This document shows, in pieces, positions 33,969 through 44,354 of a stretch of 64,000 bases of DNA. The stretch covers positions 1 to 64,000 of the forward strand of contig NZ_JBBPEU010000006.1 of assembly GCF_040225985.1 (NCBI RefSeq). Reading direction: 5' to 3'. The translations under genes were made by a program, and so were the position numbers. Every line of letters begins with the position of its first letter. The first letter of the stretch is position 1. This stretch comes from Shimia sp040225985 (GTDB lineage: Bacteria; Pseudomonadota; Alphaproteobacteria; Rhodobacterales; Rhodobacteraceae). The notes under the pieces are model-generated. The model worked only from the letters and a program-made list of their open reading frames with translations. It had not been told where the DNA came from and made no database searches.

Positions 33969-34355
33969 ATGACCCACAAACTGAGCGTTCGCGTCTATTA
34001 CGAAGACACCGATATGGCGGGGATTGTCTATTACGCAAATTACCTGCGCTATATCGAACGCGGCCGCAGCGAATGGGTGCGCGACAACGGCATGGACCAG
34101 AACGCCATGAAGGCCGAGGGCGTGGTATTCGCCGTGCGCCGGATCGAGGCGGATTACCTGATGCCGGCCAAGCTGGATGACGAGTTGGTGGTCGAGACCG
34201 ACGTGACCAGCGTCACCGCGGCGCGCATGGTGATGGAGCAGCATGTCAAACGTGGCGAGGAATTGCTGTTTCATGCCATCGTCACAGTGGTCTGTATTGG
34301 AGAAAACGGTCAACCGACCCGTTTGCCGGCGAAAGTTCGCCAGATGGTGCATTAA
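33969..34355 (+). CDS. ybgC: Tol-Pal-associated acyl-CoA thioesterase
   Basis: A 128-residue hotdog-fold thioesterase of the YbgC type. The active-site Asp is in YYEDTDMAGIVYYANYLRY (about residues 10-28), followed by ERGRSEWVR. It is the first gene of the tol-pal locus, as in most proteobacteria, with 111 bases before tolQ. It hydrolyses short or medium acyl-CoA; its link to the Tol system is by gene order. Confidence 0.92.
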   Translation: MTHKLSVRVYYEDTDMAGIVYYANYLRYIERGRSEWVRDNGMDQNAMKAEGVVFAVRRIEADYLMPAKLDDELVVETDVTSVTAARMVMEQHVKRGEELLFHAIVTVVCIGENGQPTRLPAKVRQMVH

Positions 34356-34466
34356 AGACGGCGAAATCCCACGGATGACGCCTATTTGATGGCTTTCCCC
34401 GTAGAACTCCTGTAGCTTTGGCGCATAACAAGGCCGCACAAGCAGGCCAAAAAGCAGAGCAGGCAC

Positions 34467-35141
34467 ATGGAAGCAGCAGTCGATTTCTCGATGTGGGCGC
34501 TTTTCGCGCGCGCCACCCTTACCGTAAAACTCGTGATGTTGATGCTGGTGGCAGCGTCCTTCTGGGCATGGTCCGTGATCATCCAGAAGATCATCACCTA
34601 TCGCGCCGCCCGGGCCGAGGCCGCCCGGTTTGACCGCGCCTTCTGGTCGGGCGAGCCGCTGGACCAGCTGTTTGACGAGATCGGCAGCACACCTGACGGG
34701 CGGTCGGAGCGGATTTTTGCGGCAGGCATGATGGAATGGCGACGCTCGCACCGGCAGGATGGCGGGTTGATTGCCAATGCCACCAGCCGGATCGACCGGT
34801 CGATGGATGTGGCCATCGCCAAAGAGGCCGAGGCCCTGCAAAAGGGGCTGCCGGTGCTGGCGACGGTGGGCTCGACCGCGCCCTTTGTCGGGTTGTTCGG
34901 CACGGTCTGGGGCATCATGAACGCCTTTATCGAGATTGCCGAACAACAGAACACAAACCTTGCCGTGGTGGCCCCCGGCATCGCCGAGGCCCTTCTGGCG
35001 ACGGGGCTTGGCCTCTTGGCGGCCATCCCGGCGGTGGTGTTTTATAACAAGCTGAGCGCCGACAGCGACCGGATCATTGCCGGGTACGAGGCCTTTGCCG
35101 ATGAATTCGCCACGATCCTCAGTCGCCAGTTGGACAGCTGA
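34467..35141 (+). CDS. tolQ: Tol-Pal system proton channel subunit TolQ
   Basis: A 224-residue inner-membrane protein of the ExbB/TolQ family with three transmembrane helices: one near residues 16-36, and two near 128-150 and 162-184. The conserved TVGSTAPFVGLFGTVWGIMN and GIAEALLATGLGLLAAIPAV carry the residues that line the proton path with TolR. It uses the proton gradient to energise TolA during cell division. tolR follows after 3 bases. Confidence 0.95.
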   Translation: MEAAVDFSMWALFARATLTVKLVMLMLVAASFWAWSVIIQKIITYRAARAEAARFDRAFWSGEPLDQLFDEIGSTPDGRSERIFAAGMMEWRRSHRQDGGLIANATSRIDRSMDVAIAKEAEALQKGLPVLATVGSTAPFVGLFGTVWGIMNAFIEIAEQQNTNLAVVAPGIAEALLATGLGLLAAIPAVVFYNKLSADSDRIIAGYEAFADEFATILSRQLDS

Positions 35142-35144
35142 GCG

Positions 35145-35624
35145 ATGGGTGCCGGTGTCATGAAAAAGCAGGGGGGCGGGTCGCGCAGACGCCGCCGCAC
35201 CACGCATAGCCAACCCATGTCCGAGATCAACGTCACGCCCTTCGTGGACGTGATGCTGGTGTTGTTGATCATCTTCATGGTGGCCGCGCCGTTGTTGACG
35301 GTGGGCGTGCCGGTCGAACTGCCGAAAACGGCGGCCAACCCGTTGCCCGGCGAACAGCAGGAAGAACCCCTGACCGTGACGATCGCAGCGGACGGGCGGG
35401 TGATGATCCAGTCCACCGAAACCCCTGCCGATCAATTGGTCGCGAAATTGCGCGCCGTTGCGGCCGAGCGGGACTCGCAACGTGTGTACCTGCGCGCCGA
35501 CGGGGCGCTGCCCTATGAAACCGTGGTCCAGATCATGGGCGCGCTGAATGCGGGCGGGTTCACGGATATCGGGCTGGTGACGGATATCGGCGGGCCGGAA
35601 CTGGGCGCCGATCAGGACGGCTGA
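35145..35624 (+). CDS. tolR: Tol-Pal system protein TolR
   Basis: A 159-residue protein with one N-terminal transmembrane helix. QPMSEINVTPFVDVMLVLLI has the essential Asp of the helix that takes up protons with TolQ. A short basic, glycine-rich N-terminus (GGGSRRRRRTTHS) is in the cytoplasm and a periplasmic domain of about 100 residues follows. tolA starts 7 bases later. Confidence 0.95.
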   Translation: MGAGVMKKQGGGSRRRRRTTHSQPMSEINVTPFVDVMLVLLIIFMVAAPLLTVGVPVELPKTAANPLPGEQQEEPLTVTIAADGRVMIQSTETPADQLVAKLRAVAAERDSQRVYLRADGALPYETVVQIMGALNAGGFTDIGLVTDIGGPELGADQDG

Positions 35625-35631
35625 GGCTCAG

Positions 35632-36708
35632 GTGCATATCGGGCATTATATCTCAGGAGCAGCCCATCTCGGGCTGATCAGCTGGGCGCTGTTTGGCGGC
35701 GCCTTTCAGTCGGACCCGCCGCCTATGGAGGTGACGGGGGTGTCCATGGTGAGCGTTGAAGAATTCAATGCCATCCTGAATACCGAGCGCGCACCTTTCC
35801 CCGAAACCGATGTGGACACGCCGGTGGCCCCCGACGTCAGCGAAGATGGCCCCGCAATGGCGTCCGAGGCGGACACGCCCGTTCCCACCGAGCGCCCGCA
35901 GGAAACCGCGACCACGGACCCTGATGCGACACCGGACCTGAGCGATCTGGCCGCGCCACAGCCTGCCGAAGTGACAGATGATGCGCCCACGCTGACCCCG
36001 CCCGCTGAGGAAATGGCGGTGCTGATCCCGCGCGACGTGGTGCGCCCCACCGCGCGCCCGGCCCCCCGTGTCGCCCCCGAACCGGTGGCCGAACCGGCGC
36101 CGGACACGGTCATCGACGATGTGGTGCGTGAAGCAACTACCCCTGATGACAGCGCAGGCCAAGCTGTGGAAGAGCCGCAAGAGGCTACCGCACCCGAAGC
36201 GGCCACAACCGAGATCGTGACCGAGGCCAAGGAGCAGCCCGCGCTGGCGCCCAAGGCGTCGATGCGTCCGGTGCTGCGCCCGCCGTCACGCCCGACCCCG
36301 ACATCTTCTGGCGCAAATGTCGCCGCCGGGGCCGATGCTGCCGTCGCCGCCGCGCTGGCCGAGGCGGAAACCGCCGCTGCGCCTTCGGGTCCGCCCATGA
36401 CGCAGGGCGAAAAAGACAGTATGCGGATCGCGGTTCAGAATTGCTGGGTTGTTGATGTGGGCGGGCAGTCCTCGAACGTGACGGTGACAGTTGGTTTCTC
36501 GCTGACCCGCGAGGGCAAGGTAGACGGGCCGGTGCGCCTGTTGTCGTCCGAGGGCGGCGACGAGGCGTCGGTCAACACCGCTTTCCAGTCGGCGCGCCGT
36601 GCCATCCTGCGTTGCCAGAGAGGCGGCTATAAATTGCCGATCGAAAAATATGACCATTGGCGCGATATTGAAATAACGTTTAACCCGGAGAAAATGAGGC
36701 TGAAATGA
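35632..36708 (+). CDS. tolA: TolA-like envelope-spanning protein
   Basis: A 358-residue protein: one N-terminal membrane helix (HYISGAAHLGLISWALFGGA, residues 4-23), then a long stretch rich in Pro, Ala, Glu and Thr (about 55-250) and a TonB/TolA-like C-terminal domain (about 255-350, with NCWVVDVGGQSSNVTVTVGF). The usual Ala-Lys-Glu coiled helix of enteric TolA is absent, replaced by a Pro-rich spacer. Identity rests on its place between tolR and tolB and on the C-terminal domain. The start is GTG; the end overlaps tolB by 4 bases. Confidence 0.85.
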   Translation: MHIGHYISGAAHLGLISWALFGGAFQSDPPPMEVTGVSMVSVEEFNAILNTERAPFPETDVDTPVAPDVSEDGPAMASEADTPVPTERPQETATTDPDATPDLSDLAAPQPAEVTDDAPTLTPPAEEMAVLIPRDVVRPTARPAPRVAPEPVAEPAPDTVIDDVVREATTPDDSAGQAVEEPQEATAPEAATTEIVTEAKEQPALAPKASMRPVLRPPSRPTPTSSGANVAAGADAAVAAALAEAETAAAPSGPPMTQGEKDSMRIAVQNCWVVDVGGQSSNVTVTVGFSLTREGKVDGPVRLLSSEGGDEASVNTAFQSARRAILRCQRGGYKLPIEKYDHWRDIEITFNPEKMRLK

Positions 36709-38018
36709 TGCGACTTCTTGCAACGCTCCTTGCCGGTTTGATGCTGTTGGCCCAGATGGCCGTGGCGCAGAACGGCCCGCTCCGGCTCGAGATTACGGAC
36801 GGGGTGATTGAACCGTTGCCCTATGCGGTGCCCGATTTCGTCGCCGAGAACGGCAGCGCCGGTCAATACGCCTCGGACATCTCTCGGCTGATTGCGGCTG
36901 ATCTCTCGGGTACAGGGCTTTTCCGTGAAATCCCCGCCAAGGCGCATATCAGCCAGGTCACGAATTTTGCCTCGCCGGTGCAATATGCAGACTGGAAGGC
37001 GATCAACGCGCAGGCGCTGATCACCGGCGCGGTCAGCGTGTCGGGCAATAACCTCGAGGTCAAATTCCGCGTCTATGACGTGTTCGCCGGGCAGGAACTG
37101 GGCAGCGGGCTGCGCTTCAAGGGCACCACGGATGGCTGGCGCCGGATGGCCCACAAGGTTGCCGACGAGGTCTATAGCCGGATCACCGGCGAAGGCGGCT
37201 ATTTCGACAGCCGCGTGGTGTTCGTTTCGGAAATGGGCCCCAAGAACGACCGCAAAAAGCGCCTTGCCATCATGGATTACGACGGCGCGAACGTTCATTT
37301 CCTGACCGACAGCAGCGCCATCGTGCTGGCCCCGCGTTTTTCGCCCAAGGGTGATCAGGTGCTTTACACCAGCTATGAAACCGGGTTCCCGCAGGTCTTT
37401 GTGCTGGATGTCGGCAGCGTCCAGCGCCGCGCCCTGCAGAACCAGCAAGGCACGATGAGCTTTGCCCCGCGCTTTTCGCCCGATGGCCGCAACGTGGTGA
37501 TGTCGATCACACAGAACGGCAATACCGATATCTACACCATGCCCATCAGCGGCGGCACCCCCCGGCGTCTGACCAATTCACCCGCCATCGAAACCGCCCC
37601 GAGCTTCAGTCCCGACGGGTCGCAGATCGTGTTCGAAAGCGACCGCTCGGGCACCCAGCAGCTTTACGTGATGCCCGCCAACGGCGGCGAGGCCAAGCGT
37701 ATCAGCTTTGGGCAGGGTCGCTATGGCACGCCGGTCTGGTCGCCGCGCGGCGACCTGATCGCGTTCACCAAACAGAACAAGGGTCGGTTTCATATCGGCG
37801 TGATGCGTACCGATGGCAGCGAGGAACGCCTGCTGACCGCCTCGTTCCTTGATGAAGGCCCGACATGGGCCCCGAACGGGCGTGTCATCATGTTCACCCG
37901 GGAAACGCAGGGGGCCAGCGGGGGCGCCTCGCTGTATTCGGTGGATGTCTCGGGGCGCAACCTCAAGAAAGTGATGAGTGGCGCGTCCGACCCGGCGTGG
38001 TCGCCCCTGCAAAAATAA
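36705..38018 (+). CDS. tolB: Tol-Pal system beta-propeller protein TolB
   Basis: A 437-residue periplasmic protein. A signal peptide (residues about 1-22, ending AVAQN) is followed by an N-terminal alpha/beta domain and a six-bladed beta-propeller with repeated motifs such as RFSPKGDQVLYTSY, RFSPDGRNVVMSI, SFSPDGSQIVFESDRSG and WSPRGDLIAFTK. It binds Pal and is released by TolA. The ATG overlaps the tolA stop. Confidence 0.95.
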   Translation: MMRLLATLLAGLMLLAQMAVAQNGPLRLEITDGVIEPLPYAVPDFVAENGSAGQYASDISRLIAADLSGTGLFREIPAKAHISQVTNFASPVQYADWKAINAQALITGAVSVSGNNLEVKFRVYDVFAGQELGSGLRFKGTTDGWRRMAHKVADEVYSRITGEGGYFDSRVVFVSEMGPKNDRKKRLAIMDYDGANVHFLTDSSAIVLAPRFSPKGDQVLYTSYETGFPQVFVLDVGSVQRRALQNQQGTMSFAPRFSPDGRNVVMSITQNGNTDIYTMPISGGTPRRLTNSPAIETAPSFSPDGSQIVFESDRSGTQQLYVMPANGGEAKRISFGQGRYGTPVWSPRGDLIAFTKQNKGRFHIGVMRTDGSEERLLTASFLDEGPTWAPNGRVIMFTRETQGASGGASLYSVDVSGRNLKKVMSGASDPAWSPLQK

Positions 38019-38026
38019 GCGTTGCG

Positions 38027-38041
38027 TTCCCTTGAAGGGAA
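38027..38041. repeat. Short palindrome between tolB and pal
   Basis: TTCCCTT-G-AAGGGAA, a perfect 7-bp inverted repeat just after the tolB stop. It is too short and lacks a T run to be a clear terminator; it may mark a processing site within the tol transcript. Confidence 0.3.
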
Positions 38042-38094
38042 GGCTGTGGTAAACCCATCTGAAACGACAGAACCTATACCAAGAGGCAATTGGA

Positions 38095-38610
38095 ATGAGC
38101 GGTTGGACAAAAGCAGTTTTGCTGGTGGCGGGCATGACCCTTGCCGCCTGTAGCAACAATGACGGCCTTTTCGGCAATGACAGTGCAAGCGGAGCCGGTT
38201 CCGGCGCAGGCGCAATTGAACCGGGCAGCGTGAACGACCCAACCTCGGTTGCTTATTTCCAGCAAAACGTCGGGGATCGGGTGCTGTTCCTTGTCGATCA
38301 GTCCACCCTGACCGAAGAGGCCCGCATGACCCTGCTGGCGCAGGCGAACTGGATGCTGGAAAACACCGATTATGTCGCCGTGATCCAAGGGCACGCCGAC
38401 GAACAGGGCACCCGTGAATACAACCTTGCGCTGGGTGCCCGCCGCGCCAGCGCGGTCAAGGAATTCCTCGTGTCGCGCGGCATCGCCTCGAACCGATTGA
38501 ACACGGTCAGCTATGGCAAGGAACGCCCGCTGGAAATCTGCTCGGCTGAGTCCTGCTATGCCCAGAACCGCCGCGCGGTGACGGTGCTGACCGCCGGTCT
38601 GGGCAGCTGA
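38095..38610 (+). CDS. pal: Peptidoglycan-associated lipoprotein Pal
   Basis: A 171-residue outer-membrane lipoprotein. The lipobox LAAC places the lipidated cysteine at residue 19. After a Ser/Gly-rich linker, the OmpA-like domain (about 55-165) has VIQGHADEQGTREYNLALG and NRLNTVSYGKERPL, which bind peptidoglycan. It anchors the outer membrane and partners TolB. cpoB follows 4 bases later. Confidence 0.95.
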   Translation: MSGWTKAVLLVAGMTLAACSNNDGLFGNDSASGAGSGAGAIEPGSVNDPTSVAYFQQNVGDRVLFLVDQSTLTEEARMTLLAQANWMLENTDYVAVIQGHADEQGTREYNLALGARRASAVKEFLVSRGIASNRLNTVSYGKERPLEICSAESCYAQNRRAVTVLTAGLGS

Positions 38611-38614
38611 TAGG

Positions 38615-39451
38615 ATGATGCCGATGCGTCTGACGCTTTCGATCCTGACCCTGTCCATGGCCTTGACGTTGCCCGTAGCATCGTGGGCGCAAACCAAGGA
38701 GGAAACGCTGGCCGATGTGCGTCAGCAGCTGTCCGTGCTTTACGTGGAGATGCAGCGCCTCAAACGCGAACTTTCGACCACCGGTTCGCCCACGGGGGTC
38801 GAAACCAGCGGCACCACACTGCAACGGCTGGATGCGATCGAGGCCGAGTTGCAGCGCCTCACCGGGCGCACCGAGCAGCTTGAGAACCGGGTACATCGCG
38901 TGGTCGAGGACGGCACCAACCGGATAGGCGATCTGGAGTTCCGCCTTGTGGAACTGGAAGGCGGCGATGTCAGCCAGTTGGGCGAAACCACCACGCTGGG
39001 CGGTGATGTGGCAGAACCCGATACCAGCGTGCCCAGCCTCGCCCCTGAAGAAACCGCCACCGAACTCGCGGTGGGCGAAGGCCCCGATTTCGAACGTGCC
39101 GCCAAGGCGCTGGCTGAGGGTGATTTTCGCAGTGCCGCCGACCAGTTCGATGCGTTCCTGACCACCTATCCCGGCAGCCCGCTGGAACCCGAGGCGCATC
39201 TGCGCCGGGGCGAGGCGCTGGACGGGCTGGGTGAAACCACCCGCGCCGCGCGCGCCTATCTCGACAGCTACTCCGGCGCCCCGCAAAGCCGCGTTGCGGA
39301 CGAGGCGCTGTTCCGTCTTGGTAAATCTCTGGGCGGGCTGGGCCAGACCAACGAGGCCTGCGTCACGCTGAGCGAGGTCGCCGTGCGCCATCCCGGATCG
39401 CCCTGGGTTGCTGAGGCAGAGGGCGAAATGCAAAAGCTCTCCTGCAATTGA
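38615..39451 (+). CDS. cpoB: Cell division coordinator CpoB (YbgF)
   Basis: A 278-residue periplasmic protein. Signal peptide ending SWAQT (about residue 28), a coiled-coil region (about 35-110, with ADVRQQLSVLYVEMQRLKRE) and a C-terminal TPR-type region with AAKALAEGDFRSAADQFDAF and DEALFRLGKSLGGLGQTNEA. It is the last gene of the tol-pal block and coordinates peptidoglycan synthesis with outer-membrane constriction. The stop overlaps the TTG start of tilS. Confidence 0.9.
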   Translation: MMPMRLTLSILTLSMALTLPVASWAQTKEETLADVRQQLSVLYVEMQRLKRELSTTGSPTGVETSGTTLQRLDAIEAELQRLTGRTEQLENRVHRVVEDGTNRIGDLEFRLVELEGGDVSQLGETTTLGGDVAEPDTSVPSLAPEETATELAVGEGPDFERAAKALAEGDFRSAADQFDAFLTTYPGSPLEPEAHLRRGEALDGLGETTRAARAYLDSYSGAPQSRVADEALFRLGKSLGGLGQTNEACVTLSEVAVRHPGSPWVAEAEGEMQKLSCN

Positions 39452-40725
39452 GTCAGCCTCTTTCCGACCCCACCACCGCCCTTTCGGAGTTTCTGACCCC
39501 GCTGGACGTGCAGGTCGTGGGGGTCGCAGTGTCGGGCGGCAGCGATTCCCTGGCCCTCTTGCACCTTGTCCACGAGTGGGCGACCTCTTGTTCCGTGCAG
39601 GTGGTGGCCGCGACGGTCGATCATGGATTGCGCCCCGAGGCCGCGGAAGAGGCTGCAAAGGTGGCCGCGATCTGTGCCGGGCTTTCCATTGACCACAGCA
39701 CCCTGCATTGGCGCGATCATCCGGGTGGGGGCAACCTGCAGGACGCCGCTCGCGCTGCGCGCTATCGCCTGCTGGCCGATTGGGCGGGCGAGCAGGGGGT
39801 GGATGTGATGTTGCTTGGGCATACGCAGGATGATCTGGCGGAAACCTTTGTCATGCGTCTGGGGCGGCGTGCGGGGGTCGATGGCCTTGCCGCGATGGCT
39901 CCGCTCTTCAAGCGCAACGGCCAGACCTTTGCCCGCCCGCTTCTGCCGGTGTCCCGCGCTGCCTTGCGCGCGCTGCTGACCACGCGGGGCGTGGCATGGG
40001 TTGAAGACCCGTCCAACGATGATCTGTCCTATGACCGTGTCCGCATCCGCAAGGCGCTCGGGGTGTTGGCCGGGGCAGGGATCACGCCCGCGGATCTGGC
40101 CGAGGTCAGTCACAACATGTCACGTGTCCGCGATGCGCTGGATGCTCAGGTGCGGGCGCTGGCCGATGCAACGGTCACGCTGGATCGGGGCGATGTTCTG
40201 ATATCGTTGCCCCCCCTGCAAACGGCCCCGGCCGAGATTACCCGACGTCTTTTCGTCACGGCGCTGCAATGGGTGTCGGGCGCGCCTTACAGCGCGCGGC
40301 GCGCACCGGTGCACGCCATGCTTCAAGGGCTTTTCCAAGGGCAGGGCGGCACCTTGCAGGGCTGTCTGGTCACGGTCGCGAAGGGACAATGCCGCGTGAC
40401 GCGGGAATTCGCGGCGGTGCGTGACCTTCGGGTCAAGGGGCCTGTTTGGGACAATCGTTGGCGGCTCAATGGCCCGTGGCAGGATGGCGATGCGCTGCGC
40501 GCTTTGGGCGAGGACGGGATCGCGGCCCTGCCGGGCTGGCGCGAGTCGGGCCAGCCGCGCGCCAGCCTGCTGGCCAGCCCCTCGGTTTGGCGGGGGGACA
40601 CACTGGTCGCTGCCCCTCTGGCGCACTATAATGCCTCGTGGGATGCCGAGTTGTTGCCGGAACGCGCTGTTTTCCTGCCCGAGCGGGCCCCAATGGGCAT
40701 TATCGCATTGAACATGCCGAACTGA
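39448..40725 (+). CDS. tilS: tRNA(Ile)-lysidine synthetase
   Basis: A 425-residue PP-loop ATPase that adds lysine to C34 of tRNA-Ile so that AUA is read. The P-loop is AVSGGSDSLALLHLV (about residue 29); ATVDHGLRPEAAEEA and LLGHTQDDLAETFVMRL follow, then SNDDLSYDRVRIRKAL. The start is TTG at 39448, overlapping the cpoB stop. It closes the tol-pal-tilS block, and ftsH follows 66 bases later, as in many relatives. Confidence 0.92.
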   Translation: MSQPLSDPTTALSEFLTPLDVQVVGVAVSGGSDSLALLHLVHEWATSCSVQVVAATVDHGLRPEAAEEAAKVAAICAGLSIDHSTLHWRDHPGGGNLQDAARAARYRLLADWAGEQGVDVMLLGHTQDDLAETFVMRLGRRAGVDGLAAMAPLFKRNGQTFARPLLPVSRAALRALLTTRGVAWVEDPSNDDLSYDRVRIRKALGVLAGAGITPADLAEVSHNMSRVRDALDAQVRALADATVTLDRGDVLISLPPLQTAPAEITRRLFVTALQWVSGAPYSARRAPVHAMLQGLFQGQGGTLQGCLVTVAKGQCRVTREFAAVRDLRVKGPVWDNRWRLNGPWQDGDALRALGEDGIAALPGWRESGQPRASLLASPSVWRGDTLVAAPLAHYNASWDAELLPERAVFLPERAPMGIIALNMPN

Positions 40726-40791
40726 TGTCTATTTATCAGGAACATCCGTCGTGTTAGGGACGGCGGAGCACGACGATTGGGAGATTTTGCC

Positions 40792-42711
<1,920 letters not shown>

Positions 42712-42718
42712 CGTAAAC

Positions 42719-42750
42719 AAGGCCGGACCCAGTGTCCGGCCTTTCTCTTT
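42719..42750 (+). terminator. Terminator after ftsH
   Basis: A perfect 10-bp stem AAGGCCGGAC (42719-42728) / GTCCGGCCTT (42734-42743) with a 5-base loop, then TTTCTCTTT. It ends the long ruv-tol-ftsH stretch. Confidence 0.88.
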
Positions 42751-42799
42751 CCGGTGGGGGATGGGTCTGTCTCGTCCCCTTATGATCAAGAGCAAGAAG

Positions 42800-43573
42800 A
42801 TGAACGACTGGAACCCGCAAAGCTATGGACGTTTTGCAGATGTGCGTCTGCAACCGGCGCTGGATCTGTTGGGGGCGGTGCAGGGTCTGCCCGACGGGGG
42901 CGTTGTGGACCTTGGCTGTGGCAGTGGGGCAGTGGCCCCCGCCTTGCGGCACCGCTGGCCCGCGCGACCGATGGTCGGGGTGGATGACTCGGCGGCGATG
43001 CTGGCGCGGGCACAGGCGGCAGGAACATATGACAGAATAGAGCAGGCCGATATCGCGCATTGGCAGGCAGAGGTGCCGCCCGCGTTGATTTACTCGAATG
43101 CCGCGCTGCAATGGGTGCCGGAGCACCTCCGGTTGATCCCCGCGCTGGTTGGCCAACTGGCGCCGGAGGGCACGCTGGCGGTGCAGATGCCCATGCAACA
43201 CGCCGCGCCCTCGCATCTTGCTTGGGCCGAGGCCGAAAGGGCGGTTTATGGCACGGCCCGCACGCAGACCGCCCTGCACGTGCTGCTGCCCGAGGGGTAT
43301 TTCGATTTGTTGTCGCCACTGGGTACTCTGCGCCTCTGGCAGACAGAATATCTGCAACACCTGCCTGCCGCCGACGGGGCGCATCCTGTACGGCTGTTCA
43401 CCGAAAGTACCTTTGGCAAACCCTTTCTGGATGCTGCCAAACCGGACGAAAAGGCGCAGTTGATCGCCGCCTATGAACGGGCTATGGCCAAGGCATATCC
43501 GGTGAGGGCGGATGGCACTGTTCTGTTCCCGTTCCGCCGGTTGTTTTTCACCTTGCGCCTTGACCAAGGCTGA
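42800..43573 (+). CDS. tam: Trans-aconitate 2-methyltransferase
   Basis: A 257-residue SAM-dependent methyltransferase that esterifies trans-aconitate, an inhibitor formed from the citric-acid-cycle intermediate cis-aconitate. MNDWNPQSYGRFADVRLQPA is the conserved Tam start; motif I is VVDLGCGSGAVAP, and IYSNAALQWVPEHLRLIP and LAVQMPMQHAAPSH are Tam-specific. The start at 42800 is chosen for its match to the family; an in-frame ATG at 42782 would add six residues. Confidence 0.88.
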   Translation: MNDWNPQSYGRFADVRLQPALDLLGAVQGLPDGGVVDLGCGSGAVAPALRHRWPARPMVGVDDSAAMLARAQAAGTYDRIEQADIAHWQAEVPPALIYSNAALQWVPEHLRLIPALVGQLAPEGTLAVQMPMQHAAPSHLAWAEAERAVYGTARTQTALHVLLPEGYFDLLSPLGTLRLWQTEYLQHLPAADGAHPVRLFTESTFGKPFLDAAKPDEKAQLIAAYERAMAKAYPVRADGTVLFPFRRLFFTLRLDQG

Positions 43574-43587
43574 CACAGGAGATCCCC

Positions 43588-44187
43588 ATGCCCGCGCTGA
43601 AACCCACCGAATTTTATGCAGAGGTCCTGTGGCTGGGCCGTGTGGCCGACAGTGTTGAAGACCTGCGCGCGCAAGAACTGTCCGAGATGGCACTTGGCTT
43701 TGAAGGGCTGGCGGGGGAATGTCACGCGGGGCTGACACGCCCCTCGTGCAGCCGTGTCTTGTCGCAGCACCCGCGCGGCACTGAAATTGCCAATACGCGG
43801 CAAATCTCGATCCTGTCGGAAGAGGAATTGCTGCAAATCGCCGATAGCATCGGCGTGGCCGAATTCGATCCGGCCTGGGTCGGAGCCTCGGTCATCCTGC
43901 GCGGCATTCCCGATTTCAGCCATGTGCCCCCGTCCTCCCGGTTGCAGGGCGACAGTGGCGTGACCCTGGTGGTAGACATGGAAAACCGCCCCTGTGTCCT
44001 GCCCGGTCGGGTGATCGAAAAAGAGATGCCCGGCCATGGCAAGGCTTTCAAGGCCGCCGCCGAGGGCAAGCGCGGGGTGACGGCCTGGGTGGAACGCCCG
44101 GGCACCCTGAAAGTGGGGGATATTCTGCGCCTGCACATCCCCGACCAACCGGTCTGGCAGCGACTCGACGAGGCCCGCGCGACCTGA
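43588..44187 (+). CDS. MOSC domain-containing protein
   Basis: A 199-residue protein made of one MOSC domain (the C-terminal domain of molybdenum cofactor sulfurase), which is expected to bind a sulfur-carrying molybdenum cofactor or related thiol. It has EGLAGECHAGLTRPSCSRV and NTRQISILSEEELLQIA, then GASVILRGIPDFSHVPPSSR and GDSGVTLVVDMENRPCVLPG, matching the family order. Cys residues lie in ECHAGLTRPSC. The substrate is unknown. It starts 14 bases after tam and is probably co-transcribed with it. Confidence 0.82.
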   Translation: MPALKPTEFYAEVLWLGRVADSVEDLRAQELSEMALGFEGLAGECHAGLTRPSCSRVLSQHPRGTEIANTRQISILSEEELLQIADSIGVAEFDPAWVGASVILRGIPDFSHVPPSSRLQGDSGVTLVVDMENRPCVLPGRVIEKEMPGHGKAFKAAAEGKRGVTAWVERPGTLKVGDILRLHIPDQPVWQRLDEARAT

Positions 44188-44354
44188 GGTGCGCCGGTGT
44201 CGATCAGGCGCATTTCGTTTCCAAAATGAAACCGACCGCATTTCTTCGACGCAAGAAGCGTCGGAAATGTCGGAAATGCAACCTGAATCAGGGTCCGGTG
44301 TCGTTATGCAAAAAGGCAGAGAAACGATCACAAACCTGTCTGACTGGGACTGCC
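44188..44354. other. Leader region upstream of fhs
   Basis: A 167-base gap with no gene. It has a tandem CGTCGGAAATG / TCGGAAATG repeat near 44260-44280. I searched by eye for a tetrahydrofolate riboswitch and saw none. An in-frame start at 44226 exists but adds sequence unlike Fhs. Confidence 0.35.

Noticed and set aside
33456..35480. A 674-codon open frame on the minus strand
   Set aside because: Crosses thpR, ybgC, tolQ and tolR, all well supported on the other strand.
44188..44354. A folate-type riboswitch before fhs
   Set aside because: No matching stem and conserved core could be seen by eye; only a short tandem repeat is present.
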